A DNA stretch of 64,000 nucleotides from Shinella daejeonensis (GCF_024281235.1 NZ_JAHWXY010000002.1:124001-188000), one strand, 5' to 3'. Positions 25,419 through 35,174 are shown, counted from the stretch's first letter. Numbers and translations are program-made. The notes: a model not told the origin generated them from the letters alone.

Positions 25419-27190
25419 TTACAAACCGCCTCACGAAGGGTTTGGGTCTTTTCCCGGTTCACGCTGCCGTCCGCGTCGATCGCGACGCCATAGATCTTTT
25501 CCGCGCGCTCGCGGCTGATCCATTTCTCAAGAACGTCATTGGCAACTGTCTGCGGATCGCGTTCGAAGGGACTTCCATACCCGCCGCCGCCGCAGGCGAT
25601 GCCGACGGTGGTGTCTCCCTCCCGCAGGATGACCCGCGCGACCTTGTCCAATTGCTTGAGTTCGCCGGAAGGAAAGCGGATATATTGATCGGCCTTGCCT
25701 CCCGGCTTGCCGCCACGCACCCCTTGCGGGGCATGGTCCGTACCGTCGCTGGCGAAGACGAGTTCGAGATCGCCTCCCACCGGGCCGTATTCCACGAGCA
25801 TGGAGGACGCGCCGATGAACTTCCCCGCCCCTTCCGAGTCGGTCACCAGCTTGCGTTCCCGGATCACGACGGGATGGTAGAGTTCAGTCAGTTCCGCGCC
25901 ATCGATATTGCACAGGCCGCCATTGCCCACATGGAGCAGCGTCAGCCAACGATCCCCGTGCCCCGTCGCGGCGCCCGCCGTATGGCCGAGGAAGACCATG
26001 TTGACGAAAGGCTTGCCGTTTCTCGGATCGATACCGGAGATCGTACCGGTCGTCGGCGAGAAGGCATATCCGGTTTCGGCCATGCCCGATCCTTCCGAAA
26101 TCGCGGCGATCGCCATCTGGACGCAATTCGTGGCGTGGTCCGCGATATTGGTGGTTGCCAGCGAACATGAGGTCGGATGATGCGGGATGCCGACGATCGC
26201 ATTTTCCCGCAGGTCGATCATGATGCGCCGGATACTGCCGGCATTCTTGGGAACGGAAGAGTCGATGGAATTGAAGATACCGACCATGGCGGCGGTGCGC
26301 GAGGTGGCCTCGGTCAGGTTCAGGCCGTTCGGCAGGCAATCCGGGCAGCCGGTGAAATCGACGTGAACCCTGGCGTCTTCGGCATCCACGCGAACCGACG
26401 CCCTGATTTCGATACCATCCGCGGTCGTGCCCGGAAAGGCGTCGTGGATCGAGAGGGCTTCCGCCTGCCCGGAGGTCATCTTCCGAAGCGCCTCCATCAT
26501 CCGGTTTTCACTGTACTCGAACCATTTCGCCGGGAAGGAGAGCAGCTTCGCCCAGCCGATCTCGCGCCCCAGCGCGATCAGTTCACGCTCACCGATACGC
26601 GCGGCGCCGAGCGTCGCCAGCAGGTCGCCGTACCATTGGTCGGGAACCCGGATCCGCATGCGGCACATACGGATCAGATCCTCGTTGAACTTGAAATTCT
26701 CCTGTAGCCGGACGGAGGGGAAGATCATTGCCCCTTCCTCGTAGATGTCGCGGGCCGTCGCATGCAGGGTCGTGGGAACCGAATTGCCGATGTCGGCCTG
26801 ATGGGCCTTCACCACAACGGTGAACCGGTGCACCTCCTCATCGTCGAAGACGGGCACAAGGACAACCTGATCGGCGGCATGGGAATTGCCGTGATAGGGC
26901 GAGTTATGAAGGAACGCGTCCCCTCTTTTCAGGTTCGGATGGAAGGTAAGCATCCACCGCGCCATCATATCCGGCCCGCAGAGCGTGTGAATGGGCAGGC
27001 CTTCCGCCGCGCTCAACAGGTCGCAATCCGCCGTCAATATGCACACGGAGAAGTCGCGGGCGCGGTTGAGAACGCCGGAGCGACCGGTGCGTACCACGGT
27101 ATTGGCCATCTTCTTGTTCACACCTTCGATGCGGTGTCGAAGAATGGCCAGTTCGGCGCCGGTCAGGCTGATTTCCATATCTGTCGTCAT
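25415..27190 (-). CDS. Hydantoinase/oxoprolinase B-family subunit (HyuB)
   Basis: About 591 residues from the ATG at 27190, which has an AAGGTGGA ribosome site; a GTG at 27202 would be too close to that site. Family features are GADMMARWMLTFHP-like text near residue 75, HNSPYHGNSHAADQVVLVPVF, and GDRWLTLLHVGNGG. With the A subunit it hydrolyses cyclic amides such as N-methylhydantoin, 5-oxoproline-like rings or, in acetone-carboxylase relatives, related substrates, using ATP. It is separated from hyuA by 13 bases and overlaps the SDR gene. Confidence 0.92.
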   Translation of the reverse strand: MTTDMEISLTGAELAILRHRIEGVNKKMANTVVRTGRSGVLNRARDFSVCILTADCDLLSAAEGLPIHTLCGPDMMARWMLTFHPNLKRGDAFLHNSPYHGNSHAADQVVLVPVFDDEEVHRFTVVVKAHQADIGNSVPTTLHATARDIYEEGAMIFPSVRLQENFKFNEDLIRMCRMRIRVPDQWYGDLLATLGAARIGERELIALGREIGWAKLLSFPAKWFEYSENRMMEALRKMTSGQAEALSIHDAFPGTTADGIEIRASVRVDAEDARVHVDFTGCPDCLPNGLNLTEATSRTAAMVGIFNSIDSSVPKNAGSIRRIMIDLRENAIVGIPHHPTSCSLATTNIADHATNCVQMAIAAISEGSGMAETGYAFSPTTGTISGIDPRNGKPFVNMVFLGHTAGAATGHGDRWLTLLHVGNGGLCNIDGAELTELYHPVVIRERKLVTDSEGAGKFIGASSMLVEYGPVGGDLELVFASDGTDHAPQGVRGGKPGGKADQYIRFPSGELKQLDKVARVILREGDTTVGIACGGGGYGSPFERDPQTVANDVLEKWISRERAEKIYGVAIDADGSVNREKTQTLREAVCK

Positions 27191-27203
27191 GATTGGGTCC
27201 ACC

Positions 27204-29270
27204 TTATTTCTTCGAGGTCACGATCAACGTGCCTTCCGGCGTCTGCAAGACGGTCGACATCGGATCGACGATCACCGCCGTATGGGGGGTCTCAACGACC
27301 AGCGGTCCGCTGAAGGTCTGGTCGTGCGGGACGTCCTGCTGGAAGAAGACCTTGCTTTCGACCTCGCCAAAACCGGGGAAGTAGGCCATGCGCACGGCGC
27401 GGTCGTTGCGGGCATCGGTATCGTAGCGCAGCCGGCCGACATCGTTCTTGCGAAGCTTGCAGTTGACCCGCTTCGTCCAGGTCACGAACTCCACCACGGA
27501 GTTCTCATCGTGATAGGCGAACAGTTCATCGTGCTTCTTGTGGAACTGCGCGACCGCATCGGCGAGATCGGCCTCCGTCACGATGCCGCCATTCGGTATC
27601 TCCACCTCGATTTCCCAGATCTGGCTCTCGTAACGCGCCTCCACATATGTCTGGACCGCGGACGTGACATGCTCGCCGGCACTTTTCCGGAACGTCTCAC
27701 AACGCTCGTCGAGGTCTTCGAGAACGGAGCGGACCTGCGCATAGTCGAACCGGTCGGATGCGGTGAAACACGTCGCCTGGTAATAGGAGGTCAGATCCGA
27801 GATCAGGGCGCCCGCCGCGCTCAGGGCCGCGCCGGTGTCGGGGATGATCAGGTGCTTGCATCCCAGACGCTTCGAAATGAAGACGGAGTTGAGGCCGGCC
27901 GCCCCGCCTCCCCCGACCAGCACCGCATTCGTAGGATCGATACCCTGATTGACGGTGATGTCGGCAATCGCCTGAACCATGTTCTCGGTAGCGACCTCGA
28001 CGATCGACCAGGCCGCTTCCAGTAGGCTCATGCCGAGCGGTTCGGCAATATTCGCCATGATCACCTGCTTTGCGGCCTCCACGTCGAGCTTCATCTTGCC
28101 GCCGAGGAAATAGTCGGGATCGATATAGCCGAGCACGAGGCATGCATCGGTAAGCGTCGGCCAGGTGCCGCCCTTCATGAAACATGCCGGGCCGGGCACC
28201 GCCCCCGCACTTCCTGGACCGACGTGGAGGAGCCCCCCGGCATCGACGGAGGCGATGCTGCCGCCGCCGGCGCCGATGCTGCGCACGTCGACGGAGGGAA
28301 ATCCGCTCATATGCCCGAGATACGGCTCGCCGATCCACATGTCGCGGGTCATGGGGATCGCGCCGTTCCTGACCAGACTCACGTCATATGTCGTGCCGCC
28401 CGTATCGGCGACGATGACCGTCTGCGCACCGATCGACCGTTCCGCATAGAACTGGCCGCCGAGCGGAGCCATCGACGGCCCCGAGTTCACGGAATGGATG
28501 GGCATCTTTTCCAGATGCGTGGCGTCCATCATGCCGCCCTGAGAGGTCAGGACGAAGACCTTGCCGCCAAAGCCCGCCGTCTGAAGGCGCGACACCAGGC
28601 TGCCCATATACTTCGTCATCAGCGGCTTGAGGGAGGCGTCGATGCAGGTCGAGGAGGCGCGGCGGTATTCCCGGAGGGACGGATTGAGCCGATGGGACAG
28701 GGTGTAGGGAATGCCGGGCAGATGCTGCTCGATCAGTTCGCCGACGCGCAGTTCATGCTCGGGATTGACGATCGACCAGAGAAGGCAGACGCCGATCGCC
28801 TCGACCTCCTGCTCCTTCAACGCCGCGAGGGTTTTAATCAGGCCGGCTTCGTCGAGAGGCCTGGAGACCGAGCCGTCGGACAATATGCGGCCCGTCACTT
28901 CATGGGTGAGAGACCGCGGCACATAGGGCTTGGGATAGTCGACCTTGTGATTGAACGGCTCGGAGCGCCCCGCCTCCCGGATCACCAGGATATCGGGATG
29001 CCCCTGCGTCGTGAGGAAGGCCGTTCTGGCTGTCTTGCCGGTGATGATGGCATTGATGGAATGGGTCGTTCCATGAATGAATATCTCCGCCTGCCCCAGC
29101 ATGTCCGCAAGGTCCATGCGAAATTCCGAAGCAGCAACGGACAGGGCGTCCAGAACGCCCTTGACCGGGTCGTGCGGCGTGGTGGGCGCCTTGAACATAT
29201 GGACGGTTCCGGATTTGTCCTCCACCACAAGGTCGGTGAAAGTTCCGCCCGTATCGCAAGCGAATCTCAT
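27204..29270 (-). CDS. Hydantoinase/oxoprolinase A-family subunit (HyuA)
   Basis: 688 residues, full-length for the family. The N-terminal nucleotide motif is FACDTGGTFTDLVVEDKSG. Other family landmarks are FIHGTTHSINAIITGKTA, VADTGGTTYDVSLV and SIGAGGGSIASVDAGG. These motifs place it in the ASKHA-fold ATP-dependent cyclic amide hydrolases. A TAGGAG ribosome site precedes the ATG. With HyuB it is expected to open a lactam or hydantoin ring of a compound brought in by the Liv-type importer. The exact ring is not deducible. Confidence 0.93.
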   Translation of the reverse strand: MRFACDTGGTFTDLVVEDKSGTVHMFKAPTTPHDPVKGVLDALSVAASEFRMDLADMLGQAEIFIHGTTHSINAIITGKTARTAFLTTQGHPDILVIREAGRSEPFNHKVDYPKPYVPRSLTHEVTGRILSDGSVSRPLDEAGLIKTLAALKEQEVEAIGVCLLWSIVNPEHELRVGELIEQHLPGIPYTLSHRLNPSLREYRRASSTCIDASLKPLMTKYMGSLVSRLQTAGFGGKVFVLTSQGGMMDATHLEKMPIHSVNSGPSMAPLGGQFYAERSIGAQTVIVADTGGTTYDVSLVRNGAIPMTRDMWIGEPYLGHMSGFPSVDVRSIGAGGGSIASVDAGGLLHVGPGSAGAVPGPACFMKGGTWPTLTDACLVLGYIDPDYFLGGKMKLDVEAAKQVIMANIAEPLGMSLLEAAWSIVEVATENMVQAIADITVNQGIDPTNAVLVGGGGAAGLNSVFISKRLGCKHLIIPDTGAALSAAGALISDLTSYYQATCFTASDRFDYAQVRSVLEDLDERCETFRKSAGEHVTSAVQTYVEARYESQIWEIEVEIPNGGIVTEADLADAVAQFHKKHDELFAYHDENSVVEFVTWTKRVNCKLRKNDVGRLRYDTDARNDRAVRMAYFPGFGEVESKVFFQQDVPHDQTFSGPLVVETPHTAVIVDPMSTVLQTPEGTLIVTSKK

Positions 29271-29289
29271 CTTGAACTCCTAAATTCCG

Positions 29290-30189
29290 TTATTTTTGAC
29301 CGAGTTGCAGGATTTCGCGGGCTTCATCGGGCGTGGCGACGTCGCAGCCCAGCGCATTGATGATGGTTACCGCCCGTTCGACGAGTTTCGCATTCGTCGC
29401 GAATACGCCGCGCTCCATGTAAATGTTGTCTTCAAGGCCGACGCGGCAGTTGCCGCCGAGGATCGTCGACATCGCCACCACCTCCATCTGGTGGCGGGAA
29501 ATGCCGAATGCCGACCAGTTGGCGCCCTCGGGCACGAGGCTCTTCATGTACAGAAGCGAACTCATGTCGGCCGGGACGCCCCAGCGAACGCCGAGGCAGA
29601 GCTGGAACATGGCCGGTTTCTCGATCAGGCCCTGCTCGACCAGTTGCCGGGCGAACATTATGTCACCGGGATTGAACGCTTCGATTTCGGGCCGGATGCC
29701 CAGGTCCCGGATCTGGCTGGCCATCGCCCGCAGCGTCCGGGTCGTATTCATGTAAACGCAGGCTTCGGCGCCGGCGATCCCGCCTTCGAGATTGAGCGTC
29801 GTCACATCGAGCGTGCAGATTTCCGGCCTGTCGGCCCGCACATGCGCCAACCGCTCGGATGCGCTCGCCATGTCGGTGCCAGGACCGCCCACGGCCTCGT
29901 CATCTTCCCGCGGCACATAGGTCGCCCCCATGCCGGCGGAGAAGTTAAGAACGATATTGTCGTTTTTCTCGCGGATCCGGGATTTCAGCTCGCTGAACAG
30001 GCGGGGATCCCGGCTGCCGATGCCCGTCTGCGGATCCCGGACATGCACATGCACGATGGAGGCCCCGGCCGACGCGGCCTCGACGCAATCCCGGGCGATC
30101 TGTTCCGGCGTCACCGGATAGTCGGGAAATTTCGGATTGAGCGGACCGTCACCCGTGACAGCACAGGTGAGAATGACTTTCCTTTTCAC
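29290..30189 (-). CDS. Beta-keto acid cleavage enzyme (BKACE, DUF849)
   Basis: 299 residues, full-length. The start is GTG with an AGGAG ribosome site. The metal-binding pair lies in VHVHVRDP (His47 and His49), with a third ligand expected in GLEDNIY. The N-terminus TCAVTGDGPLNPKF and VTPEQIARDCVEAA match the family, including dehydrocarnitine-cleavage members. BKACE enzymes condense a 3-keto acid with acetyl-CoA to give acetoacetate and a new acyl-CoA. The gene sits between the importer and hydantoinase genes, and a thioesterase encoded across the regulatory gap could release the acyl-CoA product. Confidence 0.92.
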   Translation of the reverse strand: MKRKVILTCAVTGDGPLNPKFPDYPVTPEQIARDCVEAASAGASIVHVHVRDPQTGIGSRDPRLFSELKSRIREKNDNIVLNFSAGMGATYVPREDDEAVGGPGTDMASASERLAHVRADRPEICTLDVTTLNLEGGIAGAEACVYMNTTRTLRAMASQIRDLGIRPEIEAFNPGDIMFARQLVEQGLIEKPAMFQLCLGVRWGVPADMSSLLYMKSLVPEGANWSAFGISRHQMEVVAMSTILGGNCRVGLEDNIYMERGVFATNAKLVERAVTIINALGCDVATPDEAREILQLGQK

Positions 30190-30240
30190 GCGATTCTCCT
30201 ATTCCATTTCCTGCGGTCGCATGGCGCGGCGCAAACGTCA

Positions 30241-30945
30241 TTACATGCCGAGATAGGCCTGCTTTATCCGGTCGCTGGCGGCCATTTCGGACGCCAGTCC
30301 CCGCATCGAGATTTCACCCTGCTCCAGCACGATCCCGGAATCGCCGATGCCGAGTGCCAGCGTGGCGTTCTGCTCGACCAGCAGGATGCCGATATCGAGA
30401 TCGCGGGCGAGCATGAGCACGCGGTCGATCAGTTCGCGCTCGATGAGCGGGGCAAGGCCGATCGTCGGTTCGTCGAGGAGGAGCATCGTCGGCTTCGACA
30501 TGATGGCCCGCCCGAAAGCGAGCATCTGCTGCTCCCCGCCGCTGAGGCCGTGCGCAAGCGTCGACCGCTTCCTCGCCAGAACCGGAAAGAAATCGAAGAT
30601 CTCGTCGAGGTCGGCCCGGCTGTTCTTCGAACGTCCGGCGCTTGCCCCCAGCAGCAGGTTCTCCAGGACGGTCATTCTCGGAAACAGCTCACGCCCATCG
30701 GGAACCAGCGTCAGGCCAAGCGCGACGATCCGGTGCGCCGGCATGCCCAGTATCGGCTGCCCATCGAACGTCACCGACCCGGCTTCACTTGGAATCTGGC
30801 CGGTTATCGCCTTGAGCAGACTGGATTTGCCCGCGCCGTTGCTTCCAAGGACGACGGTGATGCACCCGCGCTTAGCGCTCAGCGACACCTCGCGAAGAGC
30901 CGAGATTTTCCCGTAGTTGACCGAAAGATTCTCAACGACCAGCAT
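30241..30945 (-). CDS. Branched-chain-type ABC transporter ATPase (LivF)
   Basis: 234 residues with Walker A GSNGAGKSSLLKAI, signature LSGGEQQMLAFGRAI, and Walker B MLLLDEPTIGLAP. The short length and the GLAP sequence are typical of LivF. Its start overlaps the end of livG by 14 bases. It works with the LivG-like ATPase under the LivH/LivM-like permeases. The substrate is unlikely to be leucine, given the catabolic genes downstream. Confidence 0.93.
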   Translation of the reverse strand: MLVVENLSVNYGKISALREVSLSAKRGCITVVLGSNGAGKSSLLKAITGQIPSEAGSVTFDGQPILGMPAHRIVALGLTLVPDGRELFPRMTVLENLLLGASAGRSKNSRADLDEIFDFFPVLARKRSTLAHGLSGGEQQMLAFGRAIMSKPTMLLLDEPTIGLAPLIERELIDRVLMLARDLDIGILLVEQNATLALGIGDSGIVLEQGEISMRGLASEMAASDRIKQAYLGM

Positions 30946-31687
30946 TGTTCACTCCTGCCGAGCCGAGATAAGCGCGGATGACGGTCTCATTCGCCGCGAT
31001 CTCGGAAGCGGTTCCCTCAGCGATCTTCCGGCCGATGTTGATCACCGTGATATTGTCGCAAACCGAGAACACCGACTTGATGTCGTGTTCGACCAGCAGC
31101 ACGGTCAGGCCGAAGCCGTCTCTCAGCGCCCGTATCTTTGCGGCGATCTTCGCCTTTTCCGTAGGATTGAGGCCGGCAAGGGGCTCGTCCAGCAGAAGCA
31201 TGCGCGGCCGCGCGGCAAGGGCCGTCGCAATCGAAAGCGTTCGCTGCACTCCGCCGGGAAGCACATCCGCATGCCGGTTCGCCGAGGATGCGAGATCGAA
31301 ATATTCCAGGATCGCATCGGTTTCCCGAAAATCGGCCAGCCAGTTTCCGTGTCCCGACAGGGACGGATTCGAACGGGCGACGTTGCGGGCGATGTCGACG
31401 CTTTCGCGAACCGAAAGCCCGCGAAAGACACTCGTCAGCTGGAATGTTCTGATCAGGCCTTCCCGCGCCACGCGATGCGGGCTGAGGCCCCCGATAGGCT
31501 TGTCTTCGAAGCGTATATTCCCGTCCGTCGGCACATAGAAGCCGCTCACCACGTTGAACAGGGTGGTCTTTCCGGATCCGTTAGGGCCGATCAGCCCATG
31601 GATCTCCCCCTTCGCCACACTGAAGGAGACGTCGTTGACCGCGACGTTCGACCCGAAGCGCTTCGTAATGTTCTCAACGGCCAGCAT
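30932..31687 (-). CDS. Branched-chain-type ABC transporter ATPase (LivG)
   Basis: 251 residues with Walker A GPNGSGKTTLFNVV, Walker B MLLLDEPLAGLNP and switch VEHDIKSVFSVCD. The signature region reads LPGGVQRTLSIATAL rather than LSGGQ, a deviation like that often seen in LivG proteins. It overlaps livM by 14 bases and livF by 14 bases, so the order of translation is tight. Confidence 0.93.
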   Translation of the reverse strand: MLAVENITKRFGSNVAVNDVSFSVAKGEIHGLIGPNGSGKTTLFNVVSGFYVPTDGNIRFEDKPIGGLSPHRVAREGLIRTFQLTSVFRGLSVRESVDIARNVARSNPSLSGHGNWLADFRETDAILEYFDLASSANRHADVLPGGVQRTLSIATALAARPRMLLLDEPLAGLNPTEKAKIAAKIRALRDGFGLTVLLVEHDIKSVFSVCDNITVINIGRKIAEGTASEIAANETVIRAYLGSAGVNNAGR

Positions 31688-32660
31688 CGTGTGCTCCTCT
31701 CGTCATGCGGAAGAGCCTGGCGAAGCGCGACCTCATGCCGGCAGACCATTCCCCGGTGAATACAGTCTCCAGTCCGCCGGGAAGCAGAAGCAGCACGCCG
31801 ATGACGCTGAAGCCCCAGATAAGCGGCACATATTCCGGGATGCCACGGAAAAGTTCCTCGACAGCGGTGAGATAGAGCAGTCCCAGCAGCGGCCCGAAGA
31901 AGGTCGTGACGCCACCGACGATGGCCGCCGCGACGATGCGGAACATGTAGACCGACGAGAAGTCGAGCGGATTGACGATCTTGTTGAAGCTGGCGAAGAA
32001 CACACCGGCAATGCCCGCCACCGCCGAGCCGACGACGAAGGCCAGTACCCGGTGAGCCCAGGTATTGATGCCGATCGAGGCCGAAAGGTCCTCGTTGATC
32101 GCGATCGCCCGGATGCGCCGGCCTGCTTCGGAACTGTCGAACCACCGAGCGAAGAAGGCGACCGCGAGCACGAAGGCGAGCACCAGCCAGAGGAAGTTGC
32201 GCGTATCGTTGAAGACAAGGCCGAACACCGGGCTCGGACGGGGAATGAAGGAAATGCCGTAGGTGCCGCCGGTGATCCAGTCCAGTTGGGCGAAGCACTG
32301 GCGCAAGGCCTCGCCGGCGGCCAGCGAACTGAGGAAAAAGTAATAGTGGCGCGTCCGCAGCACGGCGAGGCCGACCAGGAACGCCACGGCGCCGGAAATC
32401 AGAACCGCGAGCGGGATCGTGACCCAGAAGGACCAGGGCGCGTCCATGGTGGTCAGAATGGCCGTCGTATAGGCGCCAAGCCCCATGAAGGCGACATGAG
32501 CGAATGACCATCCGCCCATCAGCGTCACGAGCCGGAAACCGATGAGCATCATGACGTTGATCAGGAAAATGACGACGACGTTGAGCCAGTATTCGCCAAG
32601 CGCTACCGACGCCACGCCGATCAGCGCCGCCAGCATGGTGGCGAGGAGATAGAAACGCAT
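31674..32660 (-). CDS. Branched-chain-type ABC transporter permease (LivM)
   Basis: 328 residues with about eight to ten membrane helices. The family loop EAGRRIRAIAINEDLSASIGIN at about residues 197-218 contacts the ATPase. LLPGGLETVF near the C-terminus is also typical of LivM. It starts 6 bases after the livH stop. Confidence 0.93.
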   Translation of the reverse strand: MRFYLLATMLAALIGVASVALGEYWLNVVVIFLINVMMLIGFRLVTLMGGWSFAHVAFMGLGAYTTAILTTMDAPWSFWVTIPLAVLISGAVAFLVGLAVLRTRHYYFFLSSLAAGEALRQCFAQLDWITGGTYGISFIPRPSPVFGLVFNDTRNFLWLVLAFVLAVAFFARWFDSSEAGRRIRAIAINEDLSASIGINTWAHRVLAFVVGSAVAGIAGVFFASFNKIVNPLDFSSVYMFRIVAAAIVGGVTTFFGPLLGLLYLTAVEELFRGIPEYVPLIWGFSVIGVLLLLPGGLETVFTGEWSAGMRSRFARLFRMTRGAHDAGR

Positions 32661-32666
32661 CGCGTG

Positions 32667-33530
32667 TTACTCCTTCACGCCGAGCAGGCCCTGCGGGCGG
32701 ATCGCCAGGACACCAAGCATGACCAGCGCATCGACGAGGGCGTTGAGTTTGCCAAAACCGAACAGCAGCATCATCGTATCGGTAGTGGCGAAGATGACCG
32801 CAGCGATGATCGCGCCCGGTATGCTGCCGATGCCTCCAACGATGATGATGATGAAGGCGCGCCAGATGGCGTCGGTGCCCATATAGGGGTTGATGCTGAC
32901 GACGCTCGCCATCAGGGCGCCCGCGACCGACGCCAGGACCGCGCCGATGATCGCCGTCCACAGGTTCACCTGCCGCAGACTGATGCCTTGCAGCATCGCC
33001 CCCCTCGGGTTTTGCGCCACGGCACGAATTTTCCGGCCATAGCTCGTACGCATCAGGAAGACGTAGAGTGTGCCGACGAGAAGAAGCGTCATGCAGAAGA
33101 CGAAGATGCGCTGGTTGGGGAAAATGGCGCCCGAAAAGCGGCTGAAACCCGGAAACAACGGAGAAATCGATCGACCGCTCGCCCCGACCGTCAAAACGAC
33201 CAGCGATTGCAGGATGTAGGAAACGCCAAGGGTCGCCATGAAGATCGAGAAGGCCTTGTCCCTCAGCGGCGTGAAGACCACCCCCTGGAGCACGATGCCC
33301 AGAACAGCGCCCACCGCGGCGGACAGAAACAGCGCGGCGAGCATGATGACCGGCCCCGGCACGATACCGTTCAGGAGCGACACCGCCAGCCAAAGCGAAT
33401 AACCGCCGATCATGTAGACTTCGCCGTGGGCGTAATTCACGATCCTCAGGATGCCGAAGACCATCGCCAGGCCGAGCGAGAAGGAGACATAGAAGGATGT
33501 CAGGGACAGGACGTTGACGATGTTCTGCAT
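32667..33530 (-). CDS. Branched-chain-type ABC transporter permease (LivH)
   Basis: 287 residues from the ATG at 33530 (MQNIVNVLSLTSFYVSFSLG). The open frame extends 18 codons upstream, but that part has no homology. Features are GLAMVFGILRIVNYAHGEVYMIG near the N-terminus, the loop SYGRKIRAVAQNPRGAMLQGI, and IRPQGLLG at the end. It pairs with LivM. Confidence 0.92.
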   Translation of the reverse strand: MQNIVNVLSLTSFYVSFSLGLAMVFGILRIVNYAHGEVYMIGGYSLWLAVSLLNGIVPGPVIMLAALFLSAAVGAVLGIVLQGVVFTPLRDKAFSIFMATLGVSYILQSLVVLTVGASGRSISPLFPGFSRFSGAIFPNQRIFVFCMTLLLVGTLYVFLMRTSYGRKIRAVAQNPRGAMLQGISLRQVNLWTAIIGAVLASVAGALMASVVSINPYMGTDAIWRAFIIIIVGGIGSIPGAIIAAVIFATTDTMMLLFGFGKLNALVDALVMLGVLAIRPQGLLGVKE

Positions 33531-33584
33531 CGAGCACCTCGTGGAGGAGGTTGACCATACGGACCACGCACGCGTTTCCGGCAC

Positions 33585-33603
33585 CTTCCGGCGATGCCGG
33601 AAG
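33585..33603 (-). promoter_or_regulatory. Intercistronic hairpin between binding protein and livH
   Basis: CTTCCGGC (33585-33592) and GCCGGAAG (33596-33603) form an 8-bp perfect stem with a GAT loop in the 143-base gap. There is no T tract. It is probably an mRNA-stability or read-through control element, as at the other two importer operons in this window. Confidence 0.55.
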
Positions 33604-33673
33604 ATCTGGCGCTGGTCACGGGAGCGGGGTCAGGGGGTTATGGTGGTCCGGACCTGGAAAAGGCCCGATCCGG

Positions 33674-34933
33674 TCACTTGTAGATCTGGTTCTGCTGTTC
33701 GAGCACCGGCAGGGCCCTGGGCTTGTTTTCCTGCCACCAGGCGCTCACATCGACCACTCCGTCCAGGGAGATCTTGCCGTCCGCCCCCACATTGTAGATG
33801 GGAAGCGGCGTATAGAGATGATTGTTGATGCCGAAAATATCCTCGCCTGCCCAGGTGGATTTGCCAAAGAGAGGATGATCCAGCGTCGGCGACGCATGAA
33901 CGGCGGCGACGAAGTCTTCCGCCGAAGCGGACCTGGACAGCTTCAGGCCCGCCTCGAGGGTGGCGGCTGTCGCATAGCCGATCGAAGCGAAAACGGACCA
34001 TTCCTTCTCGCCGTATTTCTCGACATACTTATCGTAGAAGGCGGCGGCACGCTCGTTCAGGGAGCCTTCCGAAGCATCCAGCGCATATCCACTGTAGAGT
34101 CGTCCGGCGATGCGCTCGGCGCCAAGCCGTTCCGTCATGAAATTGAGGTTCCAGGCCTCGCTTCCGAAGTACCCCTGAAAGCCGAGCTGATCGAGAATCT
34201 CGACCATCTGCGCCTGCTGTGACGGCACGAAGCCGGCTTCGAGAATGATATCCGGCTGCGCCTCCACGAGAGGAGAGAGCAGGCTGAGCATATCTCCCGC
34301 CGCCTCCGCGCTGTAGCTCTCGTTGTAGACGATCTCCACGGCATCGCCATGAGCGGCGATCCCCGCCTCGATGTACGCCTTGGAAGACTTCGCAAAGCTG
34401 TTGTCGGCGGAGATGATGGCAATGCGCCGGGCTTCGGGATGCGCCTCGATAATACGGTCGGCAACCAGCATATAGGAGGTGGGCGAACCGGTCAGCGCAC
34501 CGAACATGTAAGGATAGTCGCCGCTGAGAAAGCCGGCGCCATAGGAGAGACTGACAGCCTTTTGCTCGTTCGTCAGGTCCGCGATCGCCTGGCGGGCAGC
34601 GGGCGTATACGTCTGGACGATATAATCGACGCCATCGTCAAGAACCGCGCGGCGGGCAGCCTTCAGCTCGTCGCCCGGCGCATAGCAGACATTGTCATAG
34701 GTCTTGACCTCGACCTGCTCCTTCGTGCCGTCCGCAAGTTCCACGCCTCCCCGGGCGTTCACTTCCTCCGCCCACATCGTCACGCCACGGCTGATGGGAA
34801 TGCCCCATTGGGCGCAATCGCCGGCCTGGGGCTGAAGGACCCCGATGCGCACCGTCTCGGCGACGGCGGGTGCGGCGAGCAAACACGCGGCAAGTGCTGT
34901 GGAAGCGGAAATGCTGAATCGGTGTGCTGACAT
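33674..34933 (-). CDS. Branched-chain-type periplasmic binding protein (LivJ/UrtA-like)
   Basis: 419 residues from the ATG at 34933, which has a GGGGAA ribosome site and a signal peptide (ISASTALAACLLAAPAVA). The mature part begins ETVRIGVLQPQAGDCAQWG, with YGAGFLSGDYPYMFG and GYFGSEAWNLNFM further on, as in type-I periplasmic binding folds of amide or amino-acid importers. It is the first gene of a ten-gene minus-strand unit and lies downstream of a TGTGATCACA palindrome. Confidence 0.92.
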   Translation of the reverse strand: MSAHRFSISASTALAACLLAAPAVAETVRIGVLQPQAGDCAQWGIPISRGVTMWAEEVNARGGVELADGTKEQVEVKTYDNVCYAPGDELKAARRAVLDDGVDYIVQTYTPAARQAIADLTNEQKAVSLSYGAGFLSGDYPYMFGALTGSPTSYMLVADRIIEAHPEARRIAIISADNSFAKSSKAYIEAGIAAHGDAVEIVYNESYSAEAAGDMLSLLSPLVEAQPDIILEAGFVPSQQAQMVEILDQLGFQGYFGSEAWNLNFMTERLGAERIAGRLYSGYALDASEGSLNERAAAFYDKYVEKYGEKEWSVFASIGYATAATLEAGLKLSRSASAEDFVAAVHASPTLDHPLFGKSTWAGEDIFGINNHLYTPLPIYNVGADGKISLDGVVDVSAWWQENKPRALPVLEQQNQIYK

Positions 34934-34965
34934 TTTATTCCCCATTTATGGAGGCGCTTGCCTCT

Positions 34966-34975
34966 TGTGATCACA
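34966..34975. promoter_or_regulatory. TGTGATCACA palindrome, importer side
   Basis: A perfect 10-bp palindrome lies 33 bases upstream of the binding-protein ATG. The wider sequence TTGTGATCACAGTATCAC has the same arrangement as the site at 35138-35147, with an extra ATCAC element after the palindrome. It is probably an operator for the adjacent GntR regulator. Confidence 0.65.
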
Positions 34976-35137
34976 GTATCACCGGCTTTTTCGTCATTTG
35001 TCAACACGACCCATCAAAAAATCTGACGCTGTATAAACGCCGTATGATTGCTGGTATTTGTGGCTTTTGAGCCGAAAACACATATTTTCTGCATGGTTGT
35101 CTCTCTGGAAATTTTCAGCTAGAAAGAGCTTATTATT

Positions 35138-35147
35138 TGTGATCACA
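35138..35147. promoter_or_regulatory. TGTGATCACA palindrome, gntR side
   Basis: The second copy, in TTGTGATCACACAATCAC, lies 28 bases upstream of the gntR start. The repeated ATCAC element after each palindrome suggests that the two sites bind the same protein, giving control of the importer operon and autoregulation of gntR. Confidence 0.65.
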
Positions 35148-35174
35148 CAATCACAAAAATGCAGGAGATTGGAT

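Noticed and set aside
33585-33603. A full intrinsic terminator between the Liv-type binding protein and livH
   Set aside because: The stem is only 8 bp and no T tract follows, so complete termination is unlikely.
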